Made by a program: the position numbers and the translations under genes. Under the pieces are notes generated by a model. The model was not told the DNA's origin, ran no database searches, and saw only the letters and a list, made by a program, of their open reading frames with translations. 64,000 nucleotides of DNA from Rhopalosiphum padi (taxonomy: Eukaryota; Arthropoda; Insecta; Hemiptera; Aphididae), in assembly GCF_020882245.1 (NCBI RefSeq), contig NC_083598.1, forward strand, positions 92,571,714-92,635,713. Reading direction: 5' to 3'. How positions within the stretch are numbered: position 1 is the stretch's first letter; each line of letters starts with the position of its first letter. Positions 24,331-36,855 of this stretch are shown piece by piece.

Positions 24331-26159
24331 CCTTTTGAAAAATAACTTTCAAACAAAGAAAACGCATTGACCTCTCCTAGATACCGGCTGGTTACTCTTG
24401 CTACTGTTCAATTAATAATTATATATTATTATGTATATGAATTGTACGTAGGTACAGACTATAATACATATAATATAGAAATATTGAATATGATTATTCA
24501 TTACACCGTGTTATAATATAGGTGCATCATAATATAAGTACGTTGTGTGCAGTATGGAAATGAAAATATTTAATACGAATTTAAATACGTATGTGTTGTT
24601 TATAAACTATAATTAATTCCCAAAAAAATGTTTAAGCTTTTATTTAACCTAACACCATAACTGTGATAAATGCACAAAAATGTATGTAGTACAAATTATT
24701 TTTTAAATAAAGTCTGTTGCAGGGGTAGAAAATATGAAACCTAATTTTTATTACGAATTTTCTCAATAATGATAAAAAAATTTCCTAAACCAGTGTTTTT
24801 TCACCCAACCTAAGACACTGAAAATTTGACAATAAATTGTATGATATATTTATATTTTATAATTATTTCAAATCTATAATCATAACATGCAACGGTGGAA
24901 AAGTCAAAAAATCTATGATGTCAGTTTCCTCGAGCAAGTCAAGTGATAACGTACAACGATGATGATGAACAGTTTCCTGCCTAGGTTCAAGAAGGGAAGT
25001 ATATTTGCAGGAATCAATCTAATAACAATAATATATATATTTTGTAAAATTAAATTTAATACAATACCTATTACTGCCGTATGCTTCTCGTTTCTTGTAG
25101 TATAAAAAGGATTAAAAAATGTATTACATTTATTTTTCTTTAATAATTCGAAATTCCGTTTCACTGCCCCGCCAAGCTGCGTAGTCGTTATCGATTACGA
25201 AAATACTCAGTCGTTGGCACAATAATATTATGCATATTTATTATGGCTTAAAACATTAACGATGAGAGTACATCAAGCAATTAATAATAAGCTGTGAGCA
25301 TATTATTATAATCTGCACACGTGAACAAACCGCAATCGAATTATACAGAACGGAATATCCGTAAAAGCATTGTTCGTAAGATAAGCATAATAGTATACAC
25401 GCCCGTATAGGTACACCAACCCGATTTTTCAACGTCACATACGTGTGTGTTCAGAATTCGGAATAATATTTTTATTTTTTAACTATTTTTTTTTTGCACT
25501 CACATAATCAATCTATTGCATTCAAATTTCATGGAAGTCGTACATAATATATTAGTGCGACGGTTCTTAGCGCTGTCTGGAAAATTGCGTTTAATCAGAA
25601 ACGAATAACAGTAAAAACTACGTATGCTTATATACCCCATGTAACTGCCACGAAATTGTCGACTCTATTGCATGGCCACGAAGTTGTTACCCTTTGGCCA
25701 ACCCTAGTCACTGGCTTTGGCTTATCACTCCTATCAATTCGAAAAATATGACAATATTTGCCAAATTGTATGCAAATAATTTTAGAATTTGGAAATCATT
25801 ATTTTTTCCGCGCGATTGTACAAACCTTTTTTCGCCATGAATAGAGCTTGTATTATTATTTGAACATTTTAAAAGCCAATTCGCAATTGATTTGCAAAAT
25901 ATTGGCACATTTTTCCTCATCGATCAAACAAAATCATAAAAAGCCAACTCACGTCTTTATTGTACGGGTAACGGGTATATAGTGCATAAGCCCTGTATGT
26001 TCGACAGATTTTAGTTTTTATCATACATTAAAATTAGATGTTAAAAAATTGTGATGGCAAATAAATCTAAAATATTAAAATATAATACTAAATGTAGCAT
26101 GACCCCCTAGAAGTAAGGAACTAAGGACTATGCTGTCCGTTGTTGCTCCCCCATTCCCA
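24331..26159. other. Unassigned DNA
   Basis: No gene seen. CAGTGT at 24792 and ACACTG at 24815 form a short inverted pair, reminiscent of a lone hAT-type terminus. The 70-codon minus frame at 25708-25920 is of ordinary complexity, but I recognise no domain in it. Confidence 0.4.
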
Positions 26160-26205
26160 CCTTATACAGTCCTGCCTGTACATGTATTTATTATTATGTA
26201 TACAT

Positions 26206-26213
<8 letters not shown>

Positions 26214-26242
<29 letters not shown>
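26214..26242. repeat. (TA)n microsatellite
   Basis: About 29 bp of alternating T and A. Confidence 0.95.
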
Positions 26243-26246
<4 letters not shown>

Positions 26247-26388
26247 GTACAAACGTGTAATATGGTCACTCTGTATACTATAAATATATAGTTTAATAAA
26301 GATGAATTTTCTTTTTTCCTTTGTGAAAATACGCACACACCGAAAAATATAACGTTTAACCCGGAGGAGTTCCGTTGAAATACGAATT

Positions 26389-26427
26389 CTACTACTACTA
26401 CTACTACTACTAATAATAATAATAATA
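26389..26427 (+). repeat. Compound (CTA)n(ATA)n repeat
   Basis: About eight CTA units pass directly into about five ATA units. Confidence 0.95.
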
Positions 26428-26859
26428 TAAAAAAATACATATATATACATAAAAGTCACGGAGAGAGAATGTCGTTTTAATAAATTCAGTCGCGTGTGTA
26501 TTATAAATATTTCTGAAAATATGGTTTGTTTCTCGTGTATGACGTTTTTCCGTCCTGCACCCTTCACCACGGCACTTCATCCAGCGCTCACTTTTCTCAA
26601 CTTCTTTTTCCCTCGTTTTCCTTCAGAAATATTTTCACCATAAAAAAAATGAAGTCGTTTTAATATAATGCACGTATATAGCGTGGTGATGCGATAGGGC
26701 GGGTGGACGGAGAGACAGTGAAATTCGGGAACGTCCCGGAATTAATGGTCGGGACGAGCGCACATCAGTGGCAGCGGTGGTGGCGGCGGAGCACAAAAAG
26801 AAGGAAGAAAAAATCCAATTTAAGAGAAAACTGTATTTCCATCGTCTTCGTCTTTTCCT

Positions 26860-26888
26860 TCTCCTCTCACTCTCTCGCTCACTCTCTT

Positions 26889-26924
<36 letters not shown>
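26860..26924 (+). repeat. (CT)n polypyrimidine tract
   Basis: CTCT-dominated sequence of about 65 bp, interrupted by single bases. On the other strand this is GAGAG, the core bound by GAGA-type factors in insects. A regulatory role is only an inference. Confidence 0.9.
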
Positions 26925-27050
26925 ATATATATTTATATATATGCAGATATATTTATATATTATATCCCCGCTAACTCTCTTACTCTACCCGCGTGACTAG
27001 GAAATATTATTATATTCAGCGCACACTGCTGGCGCGCGTATATGCACACA

Positions 27051-29122
27051 AGAGATAAAAATAAAAATTTTATTTACACGTTGAGAAAAAATGAAAATAA
27101 AAATATATCGTAAAAACCAACGGGAATAAGCAAATAAGTAATAACAATATATAATAAGTTCGTAAGTCGTTACTTACGAGTACAGCACTTAGAATCCTTC
27201 TTGACTGAAACTACAGCGAGAGGGAAGTAAACTTTTACGTAAACGATCAATATTATATGGTTCCGATCAATTTGTGTATCGAAACAGTCGCAATAAGATT
27301 ATATTTTTAATTGGAGGTTATAGGTCGATATTTGTTTGTCAATATTACCATCTGTGTTTCATGTACAGCTCAATGTTGAATTAAAAATGCTCATTCATAA
27401 AATAATTATTATCAAAAAAGTCCACGAATTTGTGCACATTTTAAATCTGCTAAATCCTATAATAAATACTTAGGCAAAGTGTCAGATATATTTAATATGT
27501 TGAAAATTTGGATTAAGTCAAATTCGTGTATCCTTAATTTCTTAATACCAATGCAATGCTATTGTATAACACTCCGTTATACTAACACCGTGGACGCAAA
27601 CAAATTTTGTAATGCTTGATATTTTTGTTTCATCTATAGAACTTACGATTTTTTTATACGGCAGATAATGTAATAATTGACAATATTTAAACGCGAAAAA
27701 TGTATCACAAATACTCGTTATACTTAAATATATACGGCATTTAGGTTTAAATCAATCGTATTTCTAGTTCACCCAAATTTACTCATATAATTACACAGTG
27801 ATCTTCGTGATCAACTATTGGAGTTTAGTATAGTCCATTCCAATAAGACGATTTTTGAGTAATTTTTTTTACAAATTGTATTACATATAAGTAAAGATAT
27901 TACACTATAGATATTGAAACTATACAAAGCAAATTATTATACCTATGTATTACCTATACGCCTAAACGCCTTATACCTATTTATAATTTGATCCGCAATT
28001 ATAATAAACACGGATAGCGAATGACACCGTAGTGCAGTGGAATATTAAAATATTATTTAATACCTATTTTAAAAACAAACTATTTTGATTCAACATTTTA
28101 TTCTCGATTTCTAATGTGATGTGTATTCAACTGAAATGACGTGTGTTAAAAATCAATAATTAATTAGTTAATGACGTTAACGTGTAGCAAGGAATGAGTG
28201 AGTGATTCCTATATGAAGTTAGTTAATATTTATAATAAAAAACTACTCAACAATTTTTTAATCATAAAAAACTTATTAGACTTAATTAAAAACTAATGCA
28301 CTTGTAAAAATGTTACTTAAAATACAAAAATAACAAGAGTTAAACATAATATATATTTTTTCATACCCCTAAAGTAACTTATAATGTATTACATTTTTTT
28401 TAAACTGAAATAAAAAAGTAATATTACTGTTTTAATTTAAGTGTCTTTATTTTAGATCAATATGTAATTTTGTCATTATATTGTGTGATTATTTGAACAT
28501 TATTAATAAACGTTTTGATATCTATATTATTGTTTCGTAATCTTTGACATGTATATATATAAGTGTACATGAAACATACTTAAAACATTTTTAAGTGAAC
28601 GCGTAAAAGCTAACGATTTATATTAAATATGTTTGCATTTTATGCTTTTACTTTAAACTTTTCAATAAAATCAATATGTCAGTAAAAACGATTTACAGAT
28701 CAAAAGATCAGAATAGTTTCTAGAACACGATTATACCTATACATTTTTCAAGAGTAAAATAATTTACATAATATCTATTATAATAATGAGTGTGAAAATA
28801 AAATTCATCGTGGGTTTCAATTTTTTTTACACTCCCTGCATGAAAATAATCGCGCGATTCAAATATAAAGGAGGTACAACATGGCGCGAACGGTAATGGC
28901 AAACAGTTAATATATTTTTTTTTAAAGTATATACACGTTGCATATATATATATAAGGTAGGTAATGAGAAACAGTCGATAATCGAATTTTGTTCAACGTC
29001 TACGCACACGCACTATACTGCGGCTTCGTTGTAGCTACACTGCACCGTTTTCCCTGTCACAGTTCTGATGGTCGAACGCAGTTTATAAAAAAAAATTACT
29101 TCGAGTAAATATTACGCGTAAG

Positions 29123-29161
<39 letters not shown>

Positions 29162-31470
29162 GGTTTTCTCTCTTCATCCCCAACCCTCTTCATTCGCCAG
29201 GTAACACTTAGCTATGTGGCAAATCAATATTAACGCAATATAAACGTATGTATATATACATTATACATATATATTTTCATACGACCAATTGTATTTACAA
29301 AAAATATTTATGAACCGTCAAGCACCGAGTTAACAATAAATACATTTTGCGGTGAAATATTGATGTCATGTATTATTATTATTTAACGACGATTTAAAAA
29401 AGTTGAGCGTGCGATCTGTACGAGATAGGATTTCTGCAATGCACTACTTTAATCTGATACGATATGTCACTAACTTTAATACTAATCAAATGACTGTAAA
29501 CTGTTTGATTAGGTCCAAGACTAATAGCAAAACATACATGAAATGTTTTCACCAACGTATGACAAGTCTGAACACTTCGAACGTCTTTGCGCATACATCC
29601 ACGGTGTTAGTGCAAATAAATCGTGCTCGTTTACCAATGTTTGTGATCGTTTTAATAAAATATTTCTATTTTAATATATAGGTATAGTTATAGTTATCCC
29701 AAACGTCCAAAGACCGATCGTGAGAAATTAAACTTATGTATATTTATTATAATAATATTTCCCTCGCTGCATAGCTCTAAGAAAGATGTAGCCTTTTAAA
29801 TTAACATATAAATAACTTTATGTATAGGTATATTCGTATATTATTATGCAGCAGTATACGAACAGTTCAATGTGCACGCAAAAAGGCTATTTAGGGTTTC
29901 AAATTTATGTGTCCCTACTTTTTTATTAGCAAACTAAAATTGTGTTACACAATCGAAATTACCATTTAGGGTCCATTCTTTGAACGTGCCCCGTTACATG
30001 CCGAAAGGAGTTCAACGCGAAATTCTACCTTAGTCCGTACCTCTATGAATATAAATTAGATTATTCGTAGTTCGTACATGTATTTTATTTACCTTTCGTT
30101 TCTTTTGTTATTGGGAAACATGAGAGAAAAAGTATTTTTTTTCTAGAACATATTTTATTCAAATTATGTGAATATCCATGAAATACGGTTACCACGTGTC
30201 TCAATAGACTTCTATGTTCTAAATTATTTTAATTTTGAAACGAATGCAATCTTTGTCATTTTATATCCTTCACGAATTTGACGTAAATGTCAACCGTTGT
30301 TAAAAATGAAAAAAATATATAACCAATTGTTTTTTATTTTTAAATTAAATTTTATAATAGTTTAATTATTATAAATATAATAATAAGTATATATAATATG
30401 AAATTACCTGTAACTATTATCAGTCTAATAATACACTCATTTATCGGGTAACTAATTGATTAATTTATTAGTGATAATAGGTATACAGCAAATAATAAAT
30501 AATAAGTTTCTAGTAATAACCTGATATAAATAGATACATATTTTGTTTTTAATAATTATATAGTCGTATTAATTTTGTAGTTTATTTCTGTAAAGTATAT
30601 ATATCATGCTACATGTTGGATATATTCATTATTATAGTGTCTACGGCGTGACTCAAGATTAATTAACGTGCAAACAAATTACACCTGAAAATATAACACA
30701 AAGTAAAATAAAAACTTCTTTAAATCATTTTATTTTTAACAACGCAACAATTGTTCAGGAAAAAATGGTAGATACCTACTTCTTAGTAGTTTTTAATTTA
30801 TAATATAATCAATTATACGTTATTGTTGTTTTATACGTTTACGTTATATACCTAATAATATTTTAATAAATATTTTATTTATAAAAGTTGATGTTCATAA
30901 ATATGCATTTTATAAAAGCACAAACAATTTTAAATTTTAACAAACAAGTTGTGGCTCTGTGATATTATAATATACATTAAAAGGTATTAAATACAAAAAT
31001 ATTAATAAATAATATTTATCTATATATGGCTATAATAGTGCATAGACTATAAAACGCATATTTTTTTTTATCAAAAAATAAAATAAAATATTTTTTAGTT
31101 TCTATTTATAGAATATTTATAATAATATATAAATAGTTAATGATTCAATAAAAAATATTTTTATACACTTTAAATTTTCATATAATAATATTATAATTAT
31201 TAAATACAATAAAAAATAAAATTCACAAAATAAAGTATCGGTAATTTACTTTCGTTTAAAATACCTAATACACATTTTTGTGCGATAAGTTACCGCGGTA
31301 TATTATATTATAAATACACAAGTAATCACAGTTTTTCGGAAAGTTTTCATATAAATTCAAAAGCGAATTCACCTACATAAAAATACTAGTTTTTATTCTC
31401 GCAAAAATTCAATAGAAAAAATATATTATATTTAATTAATGTAAACTCGACTAGTGAATTGAAAAATAAG
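27051..31470. other. Long AT-rich unassigned stretch
   Basis: No gene, RNA gene or complete element seen in 4.4 kb. (TTA)n lies at 29131-29161. Overlapping frames of 66 (-) and 92 (+) codons at 29394-29681 have somewhat more balanced composition but no recognisable domain. Positions 30300-31450 are extremely A/T-rich. Confidence 0.4.
29131..29161 (+). repeat. (TTA)n microsatellite
   Basis: About ten TTA/ATT units follow a poly(T) run. Confidence 0.95.
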
Positions 31471-34400
31471 TGACAACCCGGTGTCACCCCCGCCATACCT
31501 ATATTATTATATTATGTTTGTGTAACATAATTATCATCATGCTCTATAGCCCAATCGACGTTATGTGCCTAATATAAATGCGATATATTGATAAATGGCA
31601 AAACGCAAGCGCCGTGGAATACCCGTTACCTATGAGTTTTTGGCGCGGAGGTCCTGTGAGTAAGTTTATTGTTATATATACGGCGACGACGATGGCGAAA
31701 TACGTGTACTCACACATATATCTATATATGAATAGAAAATAAATACACTACGCCCACGTTCTATACGTGGGGGATAGAGGATGTAATATTATGTACAGCA
31801 GCAGACGCGTGGACTACGTGATGGGTGGCCAGGAGTGGAAAAACGGCAAAAAAACTATATATATGTGCGGAAATCCATTTTCTCTCCTTTTTTTACCGAC
31901 CGCATGTGCCGCTTATACTCTGCTTGTATATATACATATATTACACACGAACCGTACTCATCGTTACTGTCTACATATATATATATAAATGCATTTATAT
32001 AGCAGTCTCCGCCTACGCAACTGTAGTCTCTACCGACACCCCTTCGAAAAAACTATATACATGTACACACGCTACACACATATTATACATGTATACGTTA
32101 AGTATAAGTATTTTATTATTCCACGAATACAGCATGTATGCGGCTTATACCACCTATAACGGCGAGGAAGATGTGCGACACGACACGCCCTCCGCGATAG
32201 GCATATACGTTACTATATTATAAATATATGCATCTTTCGTATATAAAAATAACTTTACGCGCCAGTATACCGATTTCCGGTATAATCGGTAAAATAAACT
32301 ATTTATTTGGTACTACTTTCCTCCCACACTGTCACATGTACAAAGCAGATTGCTCGATTATCTATCCAAAATCCTGTATACTCACGTTCTACGACTCAAA
32401 GACGACAGTGGAATTAAAAGTGATGACTTCGGTGTTGTATATAAATTAGCAGCATTCTATCGACCTATATATTATATATACAAGGACGGTCGGCTGACAC
32501 GGTTATTAAGAAGAGAAAGGGACGGGCGGCTGCAAGTTCGTTAACCCGCGGCGTGGCGGCGACGATCATGACCTTGGCCAACATTTTCCACCCCGAGATA
32601 ATTAAATGCGTCTTGGCCACCGCTGCTGCCGCGTCTACTCATTGCAGGATGAGAGGGTGAGAGAGGGTCGTCGTCGTTGTAGTGGGGTAGGCCGGCGTGC
32701 TTATAATATATATAAACACAGTCTCTCTAATTGATTCTCTCCCTCTGTCTCTTTCTCACTCTCTCTCACCCGCCAACGACCGGTAAAACGTGCGTTTTAA
32801 TAACACAGACGACAAAAACGAAGATGACAACGACCGCGGTGAAGAGGAATAATTAGGGGAGAAAATCGACCCTCAAACTTATGAGTCGCGGGTGGGAGGA
32901 TTTGATGGTTGTGCGGCGGGTCAGAGTAAATTAAAACGAATGGCGCGCGCGCCAGAGAAAACTCAAGTCGCAACAGGTATCCTAACCACCCCGTGCACTC
33001 ACGCCACTTTGCAAACTCGGACGTTTACGTTATAATTGTCGGACGACCTATTTCGATTTCGTCTCTCTTGGAGCGCAACAGCTGTAGTGTCTCGACTCGC
33101 GGTGGTGACGTATTATTATATATTTATTAGCTGTATCAGATAACTCTAAACGATCGTAATGTTCATTGTCTCGTTAGAAGAACAAAAATGATCCGAAGAC
33201 AAATATTGATGCCGAAACACATGTCCTGCAGCGACAATGATCACACGACAAATATATATTATATTTCGATGGTGCAGAGCGCGATAAACGTATACAATGA
33301 GTCATGTGAAGACCGACTTAAAGTCTGTACTATATTGACGTATCCCCATTCAGTGCGTGAAAAAAGAACTTGCACAAAATAATGTCGAGTTATCGATTTA
33401 CACAGAAACTATTCTTATGTAACTAAATATTTTGTATCGGCTGCATATTCTTTCATACTGTTCTACAATGTCGTGGTTAGGTTGTAATTCATTGCGGCCA
33501 ACAGCGTATTTTATACTCTGTCGAGCAGTCGATAAGGGTTAGCTACGACTTTGTAGGTAACATTGGATTTTTAGACATCAGACGCTGCTAGTCTTGACAG
33601 TCAGTACAATACTGTGTACACGTGTCCTCGAATAGGTATTCACGAGAAAATATATGATATAACCCATACACGTTACACAGTGTAACCGTTTACATGCAAA
33701 CATTATTCGCATACACCCTTCACACGAGTTTTCATTCCCCGCGACAGACACACACGAGTTCTGCGCGAGTGAGCACACTTTCGCCGCCGCCCGGGCACCA
33801 CGCCCACGCGCTCCGGCGGCGACCCGTCGTCTCCCGCGCGCGTAAATCGATAAAAAGACACAAAGATGGCGCCGCCCGCCCGCCTGCCCGATGATGCACA
33901 CACACTGGCGCATGTATATGTGGGTATACGCAAATATATATACGCACCCGCGCGCGCACCCACACACACACTCACGCGTGCGCGCTCGGTTGCAAGTAGA
34001 CTTTGGCAACCCCTCTGGCGGCAGCAGCGACGGGCGAGAAGTTCTTTGGAGCGCGACGGAGAGAAAGAGAAAACGATGAGTATGAGAGAGAGTTCTTATA
34101 TATATGTGTGTGTGTGTGTGTGTGTAATAATAAGAAATCGCGCGCATTCACCCAGGCCACTACCCCCGCCACCCAACTTTATGTGTATATACCACGTTCG
34201 ACCTAAGCGCGGGCGCGCGCGCACACACACAAAAATTCCTTTTCCGTTTCGTCCTATACCCTCCCTTATAGCTGCACCCCTACCGGTAACCCACCACTAC
34301 GCGCGACCCGTTCGCCGCTCGGTGCACCCTTCCGTGAAATTGATTGTTCAATATTTCCCAGGGTTTTTCTCCCCCTCCTCCACCGTTCCCTTGAGAACCC

Positions 34401-34500
34401 TCCTCCCACCCAATCTCTCTAGAGTTTTATATTTTTTCACGCCGAACAGATCTCTTTACACTATGTATAATAATAAGTATATACGTTTTGAATGATGCCG
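31471..34500. promoter_or_regulatory. Largest CpG- and GC-rich block; candidate regulatory or promoter-proximal DNA
   Basis: Against the AT-rich background this 3-kb block has dense CG dinucleotides: GGCGCGCGCGCCAG at about 32942, GCGGCGTGGCGGCGACG at about 32549, GATGGCGCCGCCCGCCCGCC at 33864. CT tracts (32720-32768) and CA/TG runs (33961-33972, 34105-34125) are also present. Open frames of 189 (-) and 209 (+) codons overlap at 33578-34495. Both encode translated dinucleotide repeats (THTHTHTH, VCVCVCV) and no domain, so I reject them as genes. The texture is that of promoter or enhancer regions of insect developmental genes, but no TSS motif or exon can be fixed. A GC-biased transcribed UTR is an alternative. 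Confidence 0.35.
34105..34125 (+). repeat. (TG)n microsatellite
   Basis: About ten TG units follow TATATA. It is translated as VCVCVCV in the overlapping spurious frame. Confidence 0.95.
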
Positions 34501-36611
34501 TCTACTGCTAGCGCGGGCGTATAACTTATAAACTTGTACACGCGTGTCGTCAGTAATTCGTGCACAAAAAAAGATTCGTTTTTAGACGATATAATTAATG
34601 TTATTAGTATATTAATAAGATAATATTATTAGATGATCTAATTTATGTTTTTTATCGAAAGGACCAACTCTAAGATATTATACACGGCTTCCCAGATATG
34701 TTTATGGTAAAACGTACTTTGATTGCCGTTATTATTATAGTCGTGCTATGACAATAACAATAATAATATAATCGGGATCAAACGTTAAACCGAACGCGCG
34801 CGTATATTATTTTGGATACTTAAGGATGGTCTTTAATACAAAGCAAATTGGGGTAGTGAATAACAATGGTGATGAGGGAGAGCAAAACGGCCAAACCGCG
34901 TATAATGATCCCGCGCGGCTACAGAGGATGAGCATAAAATCACGAGAAAACCGTTTCCTGAACCTTGACGTACACTACTACAGCAGCTCCAAACCATATA
35001 GGCATATTTCAATGACTGAGGATTATTGTTTTTATTTCTCAGTACTTCTCTTCTTGTTCTTATAAATCGAATCATTAATTCACTAAACAAAAAAATATTT
35101 CGTACAGAACGCACATCGCACGTGATTTATCATTTTTATTTTTCTACACAAAACCGCGTACGCCATATTATTATTAAATGCTATGCGTGTGCGTTTATTA
35201 TTTTTGTATAATAATAATATGACCCATACGTGAGCGCGTATATGGTAATTTTTTTACGACATTTTTCTCGAATTCACTATGTATGCTTCAACGATCAGTT
35301 ATCGCAAATTCAAAAATCCAACAAAAAAATTATCACAATTTGTATATAACTTGAGATAGTATAATATTGTGAGAGGAAAAAAATAATTGTCTGGGGTATC
35401 GTATTACTCTGGTTCGTTATTGTTGTTAATATACTGGCCATGTAGGTAAATGCGATTCGTATTATCATAACGAACTCCCACAGCACCGATACATACGACC
35501 GCACATTTACCTTTGTTTTTAATAAATAATATAATAGGTTAGGTACATATCCAAACAGGACGTCAGAGTGTACACCGAAATGAATTTATTATTATTACAA
35601 TTCACCGCAGCGCGTTATAATAATTATTTTATGCACCGAAACCGTATAGGTATCTAAATATTATACACACCGAACGATTAAAAAATATTACGAGCAACAG
35701 AACACGACCTGCGGCGGAACAACGAGCGATTTGAATTTTAAAATATGTTAAACAGCACTTAATTATAAAACCGTCGACTTTCCATAAGTATATACATTAA
35801 AATATTATTTTTTGAACTAAAACGATTATATATTTTCCTCTACCGTATAAAACTACTACGGTAAGCAGTACCCTACTGTGTGATTTTTATTTTACAACAG
35901 ACACGTTAATACGTTATAATTATATTAATAAATAATAATAATATCTACGAATAATTAATATTTAGTGTAAAATAAATAATTTAATTACCGGAAACTAATT
36001 TAAAAAAGAGTTACAATCGCACAAACGTTTAGCAAATCATTAATAAACTAAAAAGTTTTTATTGTTTAATTGGAACACAGTTTACAGTCTAAACACTCTA
36101 AACCATACCATAATAACATACAACATTGGTCATTACTTATTTTACATTCAAATTAAAAATATATACCTACAAAATAATTTATTATTCATTTTATTTGTTC
36201 CAAAACTTCTGGTAATGAAAATATTTTCAATGATTCAAATGTAACACCTTTAAAGGATAGAAGAGATATTCACCGTACAATATTTATAATCAAATTACTT
36301 ATTAATAATAATATCGATGACTTCTTCTTATACTAAGCATGCTTAGTTTCTATTACAATATCACTTTTACTTTTTATTCATAATATTCTAATTCTGCAAT
36401 TAAATAAGACTGTCTTGTACTTGCACAATATTACCAAAAATGTACTGTATGTTTACATATCTAACATAAATAATATGAATAATATGAACTTTGAATAATT
36501 GACATCTGTTTCTTTTATATTATATTGGTTTTTAATTTATACTATTTCTCTTATCTTAATTGTGTATAATTTAGTTATTTCGTTATTATTTCTATTATAT
36601 AATATGTTAAT
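34501..36611. other. Unassigned DNA
   Basis: No gene seen. Composition falls back to AT-rich. Overlapping 79 (+) and 93 (-) codon frames at 34826-35114 lack recognisable domains. Confidence 0.4.
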
Positions 36612-36798
36612 ATCAACAACAGGGGCGTATTTAAGGGAGGGGCACATGGGGCCCGTGCCTCCCCCATTTACTGTATTTTATACTAATTTTTATTATATGA
36701 AAAATTTTACAATTCTATGCCCCATGTACGCAAATTTGAACTTTTTGTTTGTGCCCCCCCCACCTTAAGACATTTCTAAATACGCCCCTGATCAACAT
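36612..36798. mobile_element. hAT-type MITE with TIRs and 8-bp TSD
   Basis: The perfect 14-bp terminal inverted repeat CAGGGGCGTATTTA runs inward from 36620 (36620-36633) and, as its reverse complement, ends at 36790 (36777-36790). Internal GGGAGGGGCAC (left) and GTGCCCCCCCCACC (right) extend the inverted symmetry. Flanking 8-mers are ATCAACAA (36612-36619) and ATCAACAT (36791-36798), matching at 7 of 8 positions. CAGGGGCG termini with 8-bp duplications are the hAT hallmark. The element is 171 bp and non-coding, and relatively young judging by its intact ends. An open frame of 89 codons (36499-36768) crosses its left boundary and is not a gene. Confidence 0.9.
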
Positions 36799-36824
36799 TA
36801 CACATTAGTCTAACTATCTGTTAA

Positions 36825-36855
<31 letters not shown>

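Larger units (their letters stand above)
26160..27050. other. Microsatellite-rich, CpG-richer block
   Basis: Contains (TA)n at 26214-26242, a compound (CTA)n(ATA)n at 26389-26427, CT tracts at 26860-26924, and a G-rich stretch at 26695-26800 containing GGCAGCGGTGGTGGCGGCGG. The 149-codon frame at 26121-26570 (-) is mostly translated microsatellite. GTCACTCTGTATA (26265-26277) is another terminus-like word of the TATACAGAGTGAT group. Confidence 0.5.

Noticed and set aside
24792..24820. CAGTGT...ACACTG short inverted pair as a hAT element
   Set aside because: The enclosed 17 bp is too short for an element and there is no second terminus. At best it is a remnant end.
26121..26570. Minus-strand open frame of 149 codons
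   Set aside because: Largely translated (TA)n and (TAG/TAT)n microsatellites (IYIYIY, SSSSS).
33578..34147. Minus-strand open frame of 189 codons
   Set aside because: It contains THTHTHTH and other low-complexity runs and overlaps the plus frame. No domain or conserved motif.
33866..34495. Longest plus-strand open frame (209 codons), starting AAGATGGCG
   Set aside because: It encodes translated TG repeats (VCVCVCV), overlaps other frames on both strands and has no recognisable domain. The length is explained by local GC richness.
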